Shown here: piece after piece, positions 44,412-53,053 of the stretch | How the letters are laid out: each line of letters begins with the position of its first letter | Numbering within the stretch: the stretch's first letter is position 1 | Source: an uncultured Erysipelotrichaceae bacterium | GTDB lineage: Bacteria > Bacillota_I > Bacilli_A > Erysipelotrichales > Erysipelotrichaceae | Length of the DNA stretch: 64,000 nucleotides | Direction: 5' to 3' | Assembly (NCBI GenBank): GCA_947569705.1 | Contig: CANOSP010000005.1 | Location: 40,133 to 104,132, forward strand | Translations under genes and position numbers: made by a program | Notes under the pieces: generated by a model | Databases searched by the model: none | What the model saw: only the letters and a program-made list of their open reading frames with translations | What the model was told of the DNA's origin: nothing

Positions 44412-44690
44412 CTCCTTATAAAAAAACATCTGCCCTGTCAAAATTGACACACAGGACAGATGAATCATCTGCGGTACCACCTGAATTGGTGCTTTTAACA
44501 CCCTCTCATTAAGATGCAACAACATCTCTTGCCGTGTAACGCCGGTATACGTCTCGGATACTTGCATTTCTGCTTTCCCCTTGCCCTACAAGGTCCATTT
44601 GTCTGATCCGCATCTCCGTCAGGTTTCCAGCATCCCCGACTCTCTATCGGCACTGAATCAGTTTTATCTCCTTGATCTTTGGTTTGTGGT
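44412..44690 (-). promoter_or_regulatory. T-box riboswitch controlling the TrpXYZ-type transporter
   Basis: On the minus strand the T-box proper AATTCAGGTGGTACCGCAG spans about 44469-44487. The terminator CATCTGTCCTGT/ACAGGGCAGATG plus a T run spans 44420-44462. Stem I has the AG bulge (ATAGAGAGTC) and distal GCTGGAAACC. The specifier-loop strand reads GGAGATGCGG, so the specifier could be ATG (Met) or TGC (Cys). I see no TGG at that position. Confidence 0.85.
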
Positions 44691-44924
44691 TATAGAATAC
44701 ACCTTTTGAAAAAACATGTCAATAATTTTTTCATATTTTTTCAGAAACATTCAAATACGAATCTAAAAACACTCATATGGGTACTCGTCGATAATCTTCA
44801 ATCGGAACAATCAGGAATTTTGGAACAGTTATCGTTTCAGTTAATTCCTAATTCAAAAGGGCAAAGTTTTTTATATCATTTGCTTTTGCACACACAGTGC
44901 CTTTCTGCCTATTTTTTTATGAAA

Positions 44925-44953
44925 CAAAAAAGCACTGAGTAAATTCAGTACCT
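44925..44953 (-). terminator. Terminator after the 45012 gene
   Basis: GGTACTGA/TCAGTGCT hairpin with TTTTTT on the minus strand. Confidence 0.55.
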
Positions 44954-45011
44954 TTCTGTCATAATTACTAATGACTTAATTGCTTAACAGTGTTTAAGTC
45001 ACAATAATGTT

Positions 45012-45275
45012 TTAGTTTAAATCACTTTCATCAAAATCCTCACGAAACAGCCGATAACACAAATACAGCCGCAATATTCCCATAAGCACAAGCAAACATC
45101 CGCATAATATCATAATGACACCGTTTGATGCTTGTGTTCCTTCACGAAATCCCATAACCATCAGTACGATCCCGATCACAGCCATTAAACCTTGTTGGAT
45201 CATTGCCTGATATTGAAGCTTTAAGCGCTGTTCGGGGTTATTAGGATCTATATTATGTTTACGGTTAAATATCAT
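45012..45275 (-). CDS. Small two-TM membrane protein
   Basis: 87 residues from ATG 45275 (GAAGG 8 nt upstream; an ATG at 45374 lacks support). Cytoplasmic start FNRKHNIDPNNPEQRLKLQY, TM1 GLMAVIGIVLMVMGF, TM2 GVIMILCGCLLVLMGILRLY, acidic tail FREDFDESDLN. Not assigned to a family. Downstream of metG and the 45457 gene on the same strand. Confidence 0.65.
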   Translation of the reverse strand: MIFNRKHNIDPNNPEQRLKLQYQAMIQQGLMAVIGIVLMVMGFREGTQASNGVIMILCGCLLVLMGILRLYLCYRLFREDFDESDLN

Positions 45276-45456
45276 TTTATTACCTTCTTTTATCTTTTGA
45301 ATTTTGATTCCTGTCAGCCATATATTCAATACTCGATCTGAACGAAAGCTACCGTTCAAATAATTATTTATCAAGATATTCTATGCTTTCAAAGTGATTC
45401 TGTGACATCAAACTCATTCCTAAAAGTACTTGAACTGATCTACTTGTAATACGCTA

Positions 45457-45687
45457 TCATTGATCATGCGTATTATCTTTCTCAAGATCAATTTCAATAA
45501 TGCCGGAGTGCTTCAGCATTTTTTTACGAATCCATGCGCACTGTAACAAGCCGATCGCAATACAAGCGACAGAAACTGCCGCAATCAATAAGCTGTTGCC
45601 GTCAAAACTGCCGTTCACAAACGCCAAATAGCCTAAGAATATACCGATTAAGATCCATTGAAGCCAACTTATTTTTTGTTTTTGCAT
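45457..45687 (-). CDS. Small two-TM membrane protein coupled to metG
   Basis: 76 residues: TM1 LQWILIGIFLGYLAFVNGSF, TM2 SLLIAAVSVACIAIGLLQC, basic RKKMLK then an acidic tail. Its ATG overlaps the metG stop by one base (TGATG), so it is translated with MetRS. Family unknown. Confidence 0.7.
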   Translation of the reverse strand: MQKQKISWLQWILIGIFLGYLAFVNGSFDGNSLLIAAVSVACIAIGLLQCAWIRKKMLKHSGIIEIDLEKDNTHDQ

Positions 45688-47642
45688 CAGCTGACGATAG
45701 TTCCGTTTCCTAATGCTTTTTTAATAGTTACTAAATCCAATCCGTCCTCATCCCCGGCACACAAAATCATACCTTCGCTTAAAACACCGCGCAGCTTTGT
45801 ACTTTTCAGATTAGTTACCACAACAACCTTTTGACCGACCATTTCCTCAGGGGTGAAATGCCCGGCAATTCCACTGACAATTTGTCTGACATCACCGTTC
45901 CCAAGATCAATTTTTTCCACCAATAAACGATCTGCCTTCGGATGCTTTTCACATTCGATTACCGTACCGATTTTCAATTCAATTTTCGCGAAGTCATCAA
46001 AGGTGATCTCGGCTTTTTTTACCGCTTCCTTTTCAGGCTTCTGCTTAACTTCTTCCTGTTTCGGCTGTTCCTGTTCCAGCTTCTTCATAAAGGCTTCCGC
46101 ATCGATACGAGCAAACAAAATCTGCGGTTTTTCACAGACACAGTGATCGCATTCCAGCTGCCCGAATTCTTCCAATGTAGATAACGTTGTTTGTTCTGTC
46201 TTCAATTCCGCAAGAATCGCTGCGGCGCTTTCCGGCATAAAGCTCTGCAAAAGTACTGCCGCATAGCGAATACTTTCCATCAAATGATAAAGCACGGTTG
46301 CCAAGCGATCTTTTTTCGTTTCATCTTTGCCTAATACCCATGGCTGTGTTTCATCAATATATTTGTTTGATCTGCGCAACAAGGCAAAGATGTCATCGAT
46401 TGCCTCGCCAACCTTTAATTCATTCATATGCGCTTCTGTTTTACGAACAGTTTCAAGCGCCAAGTCCTTTAATTCCTGATCAATCGGTTCACAAACATTC
46501 GGATTGATAATTTGCCCGCCTTGGTACTTATTCACCATGGATAAGGTACGGCTCACTAAATTACCGAGAATATTCGCAAGATCGGAATTAATACGCTCGA
46601 CAATTAAATCCCATGTGATCACTCCGTCTTGTGCAAACGGCATTTCATGCAATACAAAATAACGCACTGCATCTACACCGAAATGACGCACAAGATCTTC
46701 GGCATAAATCGCATTGCCTTTGGATTTCGACATCTTTCCGTTACCGACTAACAGCCACGGATGTCCGAACACCTGCTTAGGAAGCGGTTCATTCAATGCC
46801 ATTAACATAATCGGCCAATAAATTGTATGAAAGCGTAAAATATCTTTTCCGATAATATGCACATCTGCCGGCCAATATTTGCGATATGCTTCCTTATGGT
46901 TACCGTCCGCATCAAAGCCAAGTGACGTAATATAGTTGCTTAACGCATCAATCCACACATAAACGACATGCTTCGGATCAAAATCTACCGGAATACCCCA
47001 TTTGAAAGATGTGCGTGATACACATAGATCCTGTAAACCCGGTTTTAAAAAGTTATTTAACATTTCATTTTTACGGCTTTCCGGCTGAATAAATTCAGGA
47101 TGTTCCTCGATGTGCTGAATTAAACGATCCGCATATTTCTGCATTTTAAAGAAATAAGCCTCTTCACTCGCTTTTTTCACTTCTCTGCCGCAGTCGGGAC
47201 ATTTTCCGTCAACCAGCTGACTCTCCGTCCAAAAAGATTCACACGGTGTACAATACATTCCCTCATAGGTACTCTTATAAATATCTCCCTGCTCATATAG
47301 CTTTTTGAATATTTTCTGTACCTGCGCTTCATGATAGTCATCGGTAGTTCTTACAAAATAATCATAAGAAGTGTTCATTAAATCAAAATTTTCTTTAATG
47401 GTCTTGGCTACACCGTCCACATATTCCTTTGGTGTAATTCCTGCTTCTTTGGCTTTTTCTTCAATCTTTACACCGTGTTCATCGGTACCGGTCTGAAAGA
47501 AAACATCATAGCCCTGCGCTCTCTTATAACGGGCGATCGCATCTGTCAGGACAATTTCATACGTATTGCCGATATGCGGTTTTCCCGAAGTATAAGCGAT
47601 TGCCGTTGTAATATAATACGGTTTTTTACATTGTTCACACAT
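45687..47642 (-). CDS. metG: Methionine-tRNA ligase with C-terminal tRNA-binding domain
   Basis: 651 residues. The class I signature appears as PHIGNTYE (HIGN variant common in Bacillota), the knuckle has Cys pairs CTPCESFW and CPDCGREV, and KMSKSKGN is intact. The C-terminus is an EMAP/Arc1p-like tRNA-binding dimerisation domain ('IGTVIECEKHPKADRLLVEK'). The true start is ATG 47642, 7 nt after AGGAGGA; the frame open to 47732 only reads through the leader. It is controlled by a T-box and charges tRNA-Met for the SAM pathway ending in metK. Confidence 0.97.
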   Translation of the reverse strand: MCEQCKKPYYITTAIAYTSGKPHIGNTYEIVLTDAIARYKRAQGYDVFFQTGTDEHGVKIEEKAKEAGITPKEYVDGVAKTIKENFDLMNTSYDYFVRTTDDYHEAQVQKIFKKLYEQGDIYKSTYEGMYCTPCESFWTESQLVDGKCPDCGREVKKASEEAYFFKMQKYADRLIQHIEEHPEFIQPESRKNEMLNNFLKPGLQDLCVSRTSFKWGIPVDFDPKHVVYVWIDALSNYITSLGFDADGNHKEAYRKYWPADVHIIGKDILRFHTIYWPIMLMALNEPLPKQVFGHPWLLVGNGKMSKSKGNAIYAEDLVRHFGVDAVRYFVLHEMPFAQDGVITWDLIVERINSDLANILGNLVSRTLSMVNKYQGGQIINPNVCEPIDQELKDLALETVRKTEAHMNELKVGEAIDDIFALLRRSNKYIDETQPWVLGKDETKKDRLATVLYHLMESIRYAAVLLQSFMPESAAAILAELKTEQTTLSTLEEFGQLECDHCVCEKPQILFARIDAEAFMKKLEQEQPKQEEVKQKPEKEAVKKAEITFDDFAKIELKIGTVIECEKHPKADRLLVEKIDLGNGDVRQIVSGIAGHFTPEEMVGQKVVVVTNLKSTKLRGVLSEGMILCAGDEDGLDLVTIKKALGNGTIVS

Positions 47643-47654
47643 AATAATTCCTCC

Positions 47655-47873
47655 TATAAAAAAGCCTTCGCCAAAGGACGAAAGCTTCGTGTTACCACCT
47701 TTATTCGCATACGCTGTATGCCTCTTGCACATAACGCCGTGTCGCGTTTTTTCCTACTGAATTTCAGAAAAACAGTTCAAGGACCATCTTCATCATATTT
47801 ACTTCATCTGTTTTCACCGACCACAGACTCTCTGTAAAAGCTTTTATGACTACTCTTCCTGTCATTACCTTTG
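47655..47873 (-). promoter_or_regulatory. T-box riboswitch of metG
   Basis: The minus-strand leader carries the T-box motif AAAGGTGGTAACACG (about 47689-47702) and the terminator AGCTTTCG/CGAAGGCT plus T6 (47657-47685). Stem I has the AGAGAGTC bulge and ATG triplets in the 3' strand of the specifier loop (AAATATGATGAAG). A Met specifier fits the gene. Confidence 0.85.
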
Positions 47874-47879
47874 TATACC

Positions 47880-47908
47880 ATTATATAAAATAATAGATAT
47901 TGTTTCAA
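47880..47908 (-). promoter_or_regulatory. metG promoter
   Basis: Minus strand TTGAAA (47903-47908), 17 bp, TATAAT (47880-47885), placing the start of the T-box transcript near 47873. Confidence 0.75.
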
Positions 47909-47976
47909 GGCTTTTTTTATTTTTGCCTGTTTTCACAGTGCTTATTAAGTTGTGATATGCTTCTATTTTACTTTGG

Positions 47977-49497
47977 CTATTCGCCGATCGGTTTGCGATG
48001 GGCATCTAAAAATTGCTTTACCAGTTTTTCCGCAGTCGGCGGACAATTTGTTTCACCGAGATGGTGATCCGGCTTCATCTGTCCGTGGAAATCACTTCCG
48101 GCAGTGATAAATAACTGATGTTCCTTCGCAAACCTTAACAGCTTCGCCATTTCTTGATCATCGTGGTAAGGAGTAAATACCTCAATTCCGGCAATCCCTT
48201 TCGCAATGATTTCCTCAAGCAGTCCTTCTTGTTCCAACAGTTCTGCCGGCTTTGACAATACGGCAACTCCGCCGGTTAATTGAATCACATCCAAGATGTC
48301 CTCAAGCTTAGGATGATGCACCTCTACATAACAAGGTGCGCCTTTCACAAAGAAATCCTGATTCATATGATATACGGAATGCTCACGCTTTTCACCGTAA
48401 TGATACTTTGCCAACATCGGATGATCCCGATAAGAAGGATTTGCCAATACTTGTTGAGCGATCATTTCACCGCTGATATTCTGATAGCGATTTTTTGTCA
48501 ACAGGGCATCTACATCAACGCGAATGCCGGTATAGCGACGGAATGCTTCCACTCTGCGTAAAGAGGCATTTTTCTCATGCTTCAAGCTTTCATTTTCTAA
48601 ATGATTATATATCTCGGTAGAAGCATTGATATAATACCCGAGGACACGCAAATGCACATCCTGATAACGAGCGTCTAATTCAACACCGTTTACATATTCA
48701 ATATGATACAGCTCTGACATGCGTCTTGCGCTTAAATTTGCCTTTACACTGTTATGATCACAAATGGAAATAGTTTTTAAGCCTCGCTTCGCCGCCATTT
48801 GAAACAAATCCTCAACATTATAGCTTCCGTCATCACTGAAATTAGAATGTATGTGCAGATCAATCGTATTTTTCACCGTTTCCGGCTGCGGCTTTTGAGT
48901 CGCTGTACTCACTCGCTGTTTCGTTTTTGTGCGAAGCACAACGATGCGCGTATTTAAAAACAGATCAATAAAAGATATATGATAAGGATGAATCAGTAAA
49001 AACAAAAAATTCAACATCCAGTAGGCAATCACTCCGATAATATTAAAAAAGATAAACAGCAGTAATGCCGGTATTGTAAAGCCGATTATTTCACGTGCCA
49101 TCAAAGTTCCGCGGGAAGCTTCTTTATGATTTTTCTTTACGACCTTTAAATCATAAAAATATTTTCCCAATGTCTGTCCGCCCGATTTCGCGCTCAACAG
49201 CGGATTAAATGTAAACATACTGACGGCAAGTGCAATTAAGGTCGCCCATTCCAATCCATTTAATAAAATCACCGGTATTACGCCGACAAACATCAGCAGC
49301 ATGCATAATTCCCACAGCGCAATCGGCAAAAACATCACACACGTATCTAACGCAAATGCGAATATGCGCTCTAATAAAAACGCATTGGATACATTCAATG
49401 CATAACGGTATCCTTCCTGTTGATAATATTTTGATTGTTTTCGCTGATATACAATCGCCAACTGACGACGGCTTAAATGTCTTGTGTTTGTCTCCAA
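47977..49497 (-). CDS. RDD membrane domain fused to a PHP-type phosphoesterase
   Basis: About 506 residues. Residues ~35-200 form an RDD domain with four hydrophobic segments (Arg in 'LERIFAFALDTCVMFLPIAL', 'GGQTLGKYFYDLKVVKKN'). Residues ~215-500 form a TrpH/YciV-like PHP domain: HxH in DLHIHSNFSDDGSYNVEDL, ICDHNSV, EVHHP and GSDFHG are the metal-binding marks. Soluble PHP relatives cleave 3'-phospho-nucleotides or short RNA. The fusion would place that activity at the membrane. Start: TTG 49497 follows GAGGTG by 5 nt and is preferred over GTG 49506. Single gene. Confidence 0.85.
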   Translation of the reverse strand: METNTRHLSRRQLAIVYQRKQSKYYQQEGYRYALNVSNAFLLERIFAFALDTCVMFLPIALWELCMLLMFVGVIPVILLNGLEWATLIALAVSMFTFNPLLSAKSGGQTLGKYFYDLKVVKKNHKEASRGTLMAREIIGFTIPALLLFIFFNIIGVIAYWMLNFLFLLIHPYHISFIDLFLNTRIVVLRTKTKQRVSTATQKPQPETVKNTIDLHIHSNFSDDGSYNVEDLFQMAAKRGLKTISICDHNSVKANLSARRMSELYHIEYVNGVELDARYQDVHLRVLGYYINASTEIYNHLENESLKHEKNASLRRVEAFRRYTGIRVDVDALLTKNRYQNISGEMIAQQVLANPSYRDHPMLAKYHYGEKREHSVYHMNQDFFVKGAPCYVEVHHPKLEDILDVIQLTGGVAVLSKPAELLEQEGLLEEIIAKGIAGIEVFTPYHDDQEMAKLLRFAKEHQLFITAGSDFHGQMKPDHHLGETNCPPTAEKLVKQFLDAHRKPIGE

Positions 49498-49698
49498 AGC
49501 CTTCACCTCTCATGTGAGTACTTTCTCAACTTATATTATACTACAAAGAGATTTTTTGTATAGAAGGAACACTGCTTTTTTTCATAAATTGAGCTGTTGC
49601 ATATCATCCTGCCTATTTGAAAAGCATCATTTCATCGACACTCAACACAGTCATTGAATCGGTAATACAGTTTCTTTTATGAAAGCTTTAAGGCGTCA

Positions 49699-50235
49699 TC
49701 ATCTTCTTGTATAAACCAACTCAACCATACCGTTATATGAACGAGTGTGCATTAATTTTAGTTTAATTTCCTGCTTTCCGTATTCAAAAAGCCGAATTCC
49801 CGATCCCAACAGTGTCGGAATTATTGTAATATAATAATCATCAATACAGTCTTCATCTACTAACTGCTGTATTATATCGGCTCCGCCGCAAATCCAGATA
49901 TCTTTCCCGTTTATTTCTTTCAATTCCTTTATTACATCAATCGGATTTTTATTGGTGAAAGTTCTGTCGGTAGTATCAGATATTTCTTTATGAGTAATTA
50001 CATAAGTATGAAAATCATCATAGAGCCAATGATTGATTGAAAGCTCATTTATGATTTGATCATAAGTATTCCATCCCATAATAATTGTATCAATATCCTT
50101 TATAAATTCCCCGTAAGCATCAATATTTTCATCGTCTTTTCCTTCTCCGCAAAGCCAATCCACCCCACCTTTTTGATCGGCAATATATCCGTCAAGACTC
50201 ATCGCAATAAATAGTTTAGTTTTTCTCATTCTCAT
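49699..50235 (-). CDS. Dihydrofolate reductase-like (RibD C-terminal) family protein
   Basis: 178 residues: KLFIAMSLDGYIADQKGGVD at the start, MGWNTYDQI, and the NADPH-loop 'DIWICGGADIIQQLVDEDCI' with DDYYITIIPTLLGSGI, all typical of the YwjB/YyaP group rather than true DfrA. Probably a pyridine-nucleotide reductase of unknown substrate. Start may be ATG 50229, which has better spacing from GGAG. The 50236-50540 gap upstream carries repeated T(A/G)TGAG elements. Confidence 0.85.
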   Translation of the reverse strand: MRMRKTKLFIAMSLDGYIADQKGGVDWLCGEGKDDENIDAYGEFIKDIDTIIMGWNTYDQIINELSINHWLYDDFHTYVITHKEISDTTDRTFTNKNPIDVIKELKEINGKDIWICGGADIIQQLVDEDCIDDYYITIIPTLLGSGIRLFEYGKQEIKLKLMHTRSYNGMVELVYTRR

Positions 50236-50289
50236 AATCTCCGTTCTGTATTTATTTCGTTATATATATTCGATATAATATATATTTTC

Positions 50290-50357
50290 ATAAATGTATG
50301 CTCACAAATAAATACTCACAAGAGCATACCCTCATATGTATACTCATACTTTTCAAT
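50290..50357 (-). repeat. Four iterated T(A/G)TGAG[TCG][AG]TA elements upstream of the DHFR-like gene
   Basis: On the minus strand the gap reads TATGAGTATACA, TATGAGGGTATGC, TGTGAGTATTTA and TGTGAGCATACA, spaced 12-17 bp. They could be protein-binding iterons or simple AT-rich decay. Confidence 0.35.
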
Positions 50358-50554
50358 ATCCGCATATTTATTATTTTATTCTTTTTCAATAAGCATACTT
50401 ACCTGTTTTTTCATATTATCTTAATATTTGAATTTTTTGTCAATCTTTATGTTTATTTAAAATAAACAGAATTGTAAACAGTCTTTTAAGAGTCTCGAAA
50501 ATTTCTCAATTTTTTTATAGTATTTTACCGCTTTTTATATTATAATACTTCCGT

Positions 50555-50665
50555 TAGCAGAGTAGAAATATGCGCGTCAAGTACATCCTGAACGGGGAGT
50601 TGTCAGTTTGGCGAAAAACATTCATTGTTTGCGGTGCATATTTCGCATCCCACTGTTGCCTATGA
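50555..50665 (+). promoter_or_regulatory. Tetrahydrofolate (THF) riboswitch
   Basis: AGCAGAGTAG, P2 GAAATATGC (50565-50573) pairing with GCATATTTC (50636-50644), core GCGCGTCAAGT, CTGAACGGGGAG, and GCGGTGCAT before TCGCATCCCACTGTTGC match the folE/folT-type THF motif. TATAAT at 50541-50546 is the likely -10. Confidence 0.88.
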
Positions 50666-50720
50666 ACAAAGGTATAGCCTCTTTTTTCATATGCGATGAT
50701 GGAAAAGGAGGTACTTTTTT

Positions 50721-51293
50721 ATGGAAAAATACTTTGTGAAACAAACAACGTCTTTTTGGATTGATGCCGCACAGGAGTTTAAACGTGTGACGAGCATCAC
50801 TGTTGCCGCGATGATGATGGCTTTAAATACACTGCTGGGGTATTTTAAGATCATTCTGATTCCGAAGGTTTTAACGATCAGCTTTGCATCGTTGGCGGTC
50901 GCTTCATGTGCTATGGTTTGCGGACCGCTGTTAAGTGCTTGTATGGCAGCTGTTGCCGATGTTATAAAATACATCGTTCGTCCGGACGGTCCGTTTTTCA
51001 TCGGGTTTACCGTAAATGAATTCTTAACCGGTTTTATTTACGGATTATTCTTTTATAAATGTACGAAGGTATCTTTAACCAGATGCATTTGTGCAAGATT
51101 GGTCATTGTCCTTTTGATCAATCTGTTTCTTACACCGCTTTGGCTGTATGTCATGTACGGAAATGCCTTTTGGGCGATGGTTTCGGCACGCTTATTGAAA
51201 AATGTGCTGATGTTTCCGATCGATGTGGCACTGCTGTATCTTGTTTTAACTACTACAAGTAAAGTCATGAAACAGAAGGCTTATCAAAAATAA
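50721..51293 (+). CDS. folT: ECF transporter substrate-binding S component for folate
   Basis: 190 residues, five or six TM helices: 'ITVAAMMMALNTLLGYFKII', 'ISFASLAVASCAMVCGPLLS', 'IGFTVNEFLTGFIYGLFFYK', 'LYVMYGNAFWAMVSARLLKN'. This is the FolT pattern of group II ECF importers, which share an EcfAA'T energiser encoded elsewhere. AAAGGAGG lies before the ATG and a THF riboswitch precedes it, supporting folate as substrate. Confidence 0.92.
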   Translation: MEKYFVKQTTSFWIDAAQEFKRVTSITVAAMMMALNTLLGYFKIILIPKVLTISFASLAVASCAMVCGPLLSACMAAVADVIKYIVRPDGPFFIGFTVNEFLTGFIYGLFFYKCTKVSLTRCICARLVIVLLINLFLTPLWLYVMYGNAFWAMVSARLLKNVLMFPIDVALLYLVLTTTSKVMKQKAYQK

Positions 51294-51310
51294 ACGGTTT
51301 CGGTAATCTG

Positions 51311-51339
51311 ATATTGCCTTTTACCGTTCAAGGCAATAT
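51311..51339 (+). terminator. Hairpin after folT
   Basis: ATATTGCCTT/AAGGCAATAT, a 10-bp perfect stem 17 nt after the stop; no long T run follows. Confidence 0.45.
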
Positions 51340-51423
51340 GGCTATCTAAAGGATTACAAAAATAAATATGAGGTTGTAATGCATACGGCAAAAAGCTTGT
51401 GCTTACAATCTCTTTTCTTATTT

Positions 51424-51463
51424 AAAAAGAAGCGTTCGTCATTCCTTTGACAAATGCTTCTTT
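51424..51463 (-). terminator. metK terminator
   Basis: Minus strand AGAAGCATTTGTCA/TGACGAACGCTTCT hairpin followed by TTTTA. Confidence 0.75.
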
Positions 51464-51480
51464 CATTTAATTTATCTGTT

Positions 51481-52578
51481 TTACAGCTGTATTTCCTTAA
51501 TTTTTTCCCATGTAAATTCATTTCTGCCAAAGTGTCCGTAACAAGCAGTTTGTTTATAAATCGGACGACACAGATCTAATTCGCGAATGATATTCGCTAC
51601 TTCAAAATTAAAGTTTTTATTGATGATTTCCAACAGTTCTTCATCACTTTTGATTCCTGTACCGAATGTATCAACCATGATCGATACGGGTTTTGCCTTG
51701 CCGATCGCATAGGCAACCTGAATTTCACAGCGCCTTGCCAAACCATGAGCGACAATATTTTTCGCTGCGTAGCGACAATAATAAGCAGCACTGCGATCTA
51801 CCTTGCTGGGATCCTTGCTGGAGAAGCATCCGCCGCCGATGCGTCCCATGCCGCCGTAAGTATCTACCACAATTTTACGTCCGGTTGTGCCGCTGTCACC
51901 GAAGCTGCCACCGACCACAAAGCTGCCGCTCGGATTAATGAAATATTTGGTGTTTGCGTCTAACAATTTCGGATCAAGCACCTTTAAGATGACTTCTTTC
52001 ATCACTAAATCGGCAATCTCTTCCTGACTTGCATTTTTTGTATGTTGGGTTGATACTACAACAGTATCAATGCGCTTCACCTTATCATTTTCATATTCCA
52101 CACTGACCTGTGTTTTACCGTCCGGCTTTAAGATCGGATTGGCTCTGCGTACATCGCTTAAACGCTTTGCCAGCTGATGTGCATAATCGATCGCTGCCGG
52201 CATATAGTTTTTTGTGTCATCACATGCATAACCGAACATCAGTCCCTGATCACCGGCCCCGATGGAATCTCCCTCATGCACAACCGCATGATTGATTTCA
52301 TTGGACTGTTTGTTTACTTTAACGGTTACATGATATTCTTCCGTATAACCGATTTCCTTAATCACATCTAATGCGATCGCTTCATAATCAATGACTGCAT
52401 TCGTATTTGCTTCACCGTAAATTAATACAAAATCGTCTTTGATCGTACATTCTACAGCCATTTTACTGTTCGCATCTTGTGCCAGCGCCGCATCTAAGAT
52501 ACTGTCGGCTATTTGATCGCAGATTTTATCGGGATGTCCTTCAGTGATACTTTCTGATGTAAATAAATAATTTTTCAT
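51481..52578 (-). CDS. metK: S-adenosylmethionine synthetase (short, divergent form)
   Basis: 365 residues, shorter than the usual 380-400. ESITEGHPDKICDQIADSIL, GAGDQGLMFGYA, DGKTQVSVEY, INPSGSFVVGGSFGDSGTTG and KVDRSAAYYCRYAAKNIVA show a MetK. The normally invariant GGGAFSGKD loop reads RIGGGCFSSKD, with Ile in place of the preceding His. It makes SAM from Met and ATP and is controlled by its own SAM-I riboswitch. AGGAGGA precedes the ATG by 7 nt. Confidence 0.95.
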   Translation of the reverse strand: MKNYLFTSESITEGHPDKICDQIADSILDAALAQDANSKMAVECTIKDDFVLIYGEANTNAVIDYEAIALDVIKEIGYTEEYHVTVKVNKQSNEINHAVVHEGDSIGAGDQGLMFGYACDDTKNYMPAAIDYAHQLAKRLSDVRRANPILKPDGKTQVSVEYENDKVKRIDTVVVSTQHTKNASQEEIADLVMKEVILKVLDPKLLDANTKYFINPSGSFVVGGSFGDSGTTGRKIVVDTYGGMGRIGGGCFSSKDPSKVDRSAAYYCRYAAKNIVAHGLARRCEIQVAYAIGKAKPVSIMVDTFGTGIKSDEELLEIINKNFNFEVANIIRELDLCRPIYKQTACYGHFGRNEFTWEKIKEIQL

Positions 52579-52593
52579 GAATAATTCCTCCTA

Positions 52594-52730
52594 TAAAAAA
52601 GCCTTCTGATAAGAGAAGGCACTGTTTTCCTACTTGCTCTTATCGTTGTCAGCATTACCACCTTGCATACCTGCAGGTTGGCGTGGGATCAAACGAGCTA
52701 ACTCTCTAACCCATCTCTTGATAAAAAGGC
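52594..52730 (-). promoter_or_regulatory. SAM-I (S-box) riboswitch of metK
   Basis: Minus strand TTATCAAGAGATGGGTTAGA, then GATCCCACGCCAACC, GCAAGGTGGTAATGCTGACA and ACGATAAGAG form the S-box aptamer (52636-52728). The terminator GCCTTCTCTTATCAGAAGGC plus T6 lies at 52595-52620. The gap 52731-53053 holds the promoter and an AT-rich inverted repeat (52974-53010) but no gene. Confidence 0.92.
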
Positions 52731-53053
52731 TGTATATATTAAAACATATTCTTATGGGAGATGCAACTTATATTATAATTTTTTACTGCAATTCCTGTTT
52801 TATGATAGTGAAACTCATACTTATCCGGATATAGAGACTGAGTAATGCGTTGTCTTATGTATTTGTTTACTAACTATTATTTTCATAGGATTCGCGTTTT
52901 GTTTGCGATTGTTATTTTAATATCTGAAAAGTTCACTGATAGTTGTATTTAGCTCCCAAGCATATTTTCTCTTATTCCAAAAAAATAAATATTTTTCATT
53001 TTTTTGGAATAGAAAGCAAAGAGGCATCTGTCCATCTGTGATACGATTATAAT

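Noticed and set aside
44679..44942. Plus-strand 87-codon frame opposite the T-box leader
   Set aside because: It starts within the minus-strand T-box leader, has no ribosome site and ends in a terminator belonging to the minus-strand gene.
47643..47732. 30-codon N-terminal extension of metG
   Set aside because: It lies inside the T-box leader; the AGGAGG-preceded ATG at 47642 is the real start.
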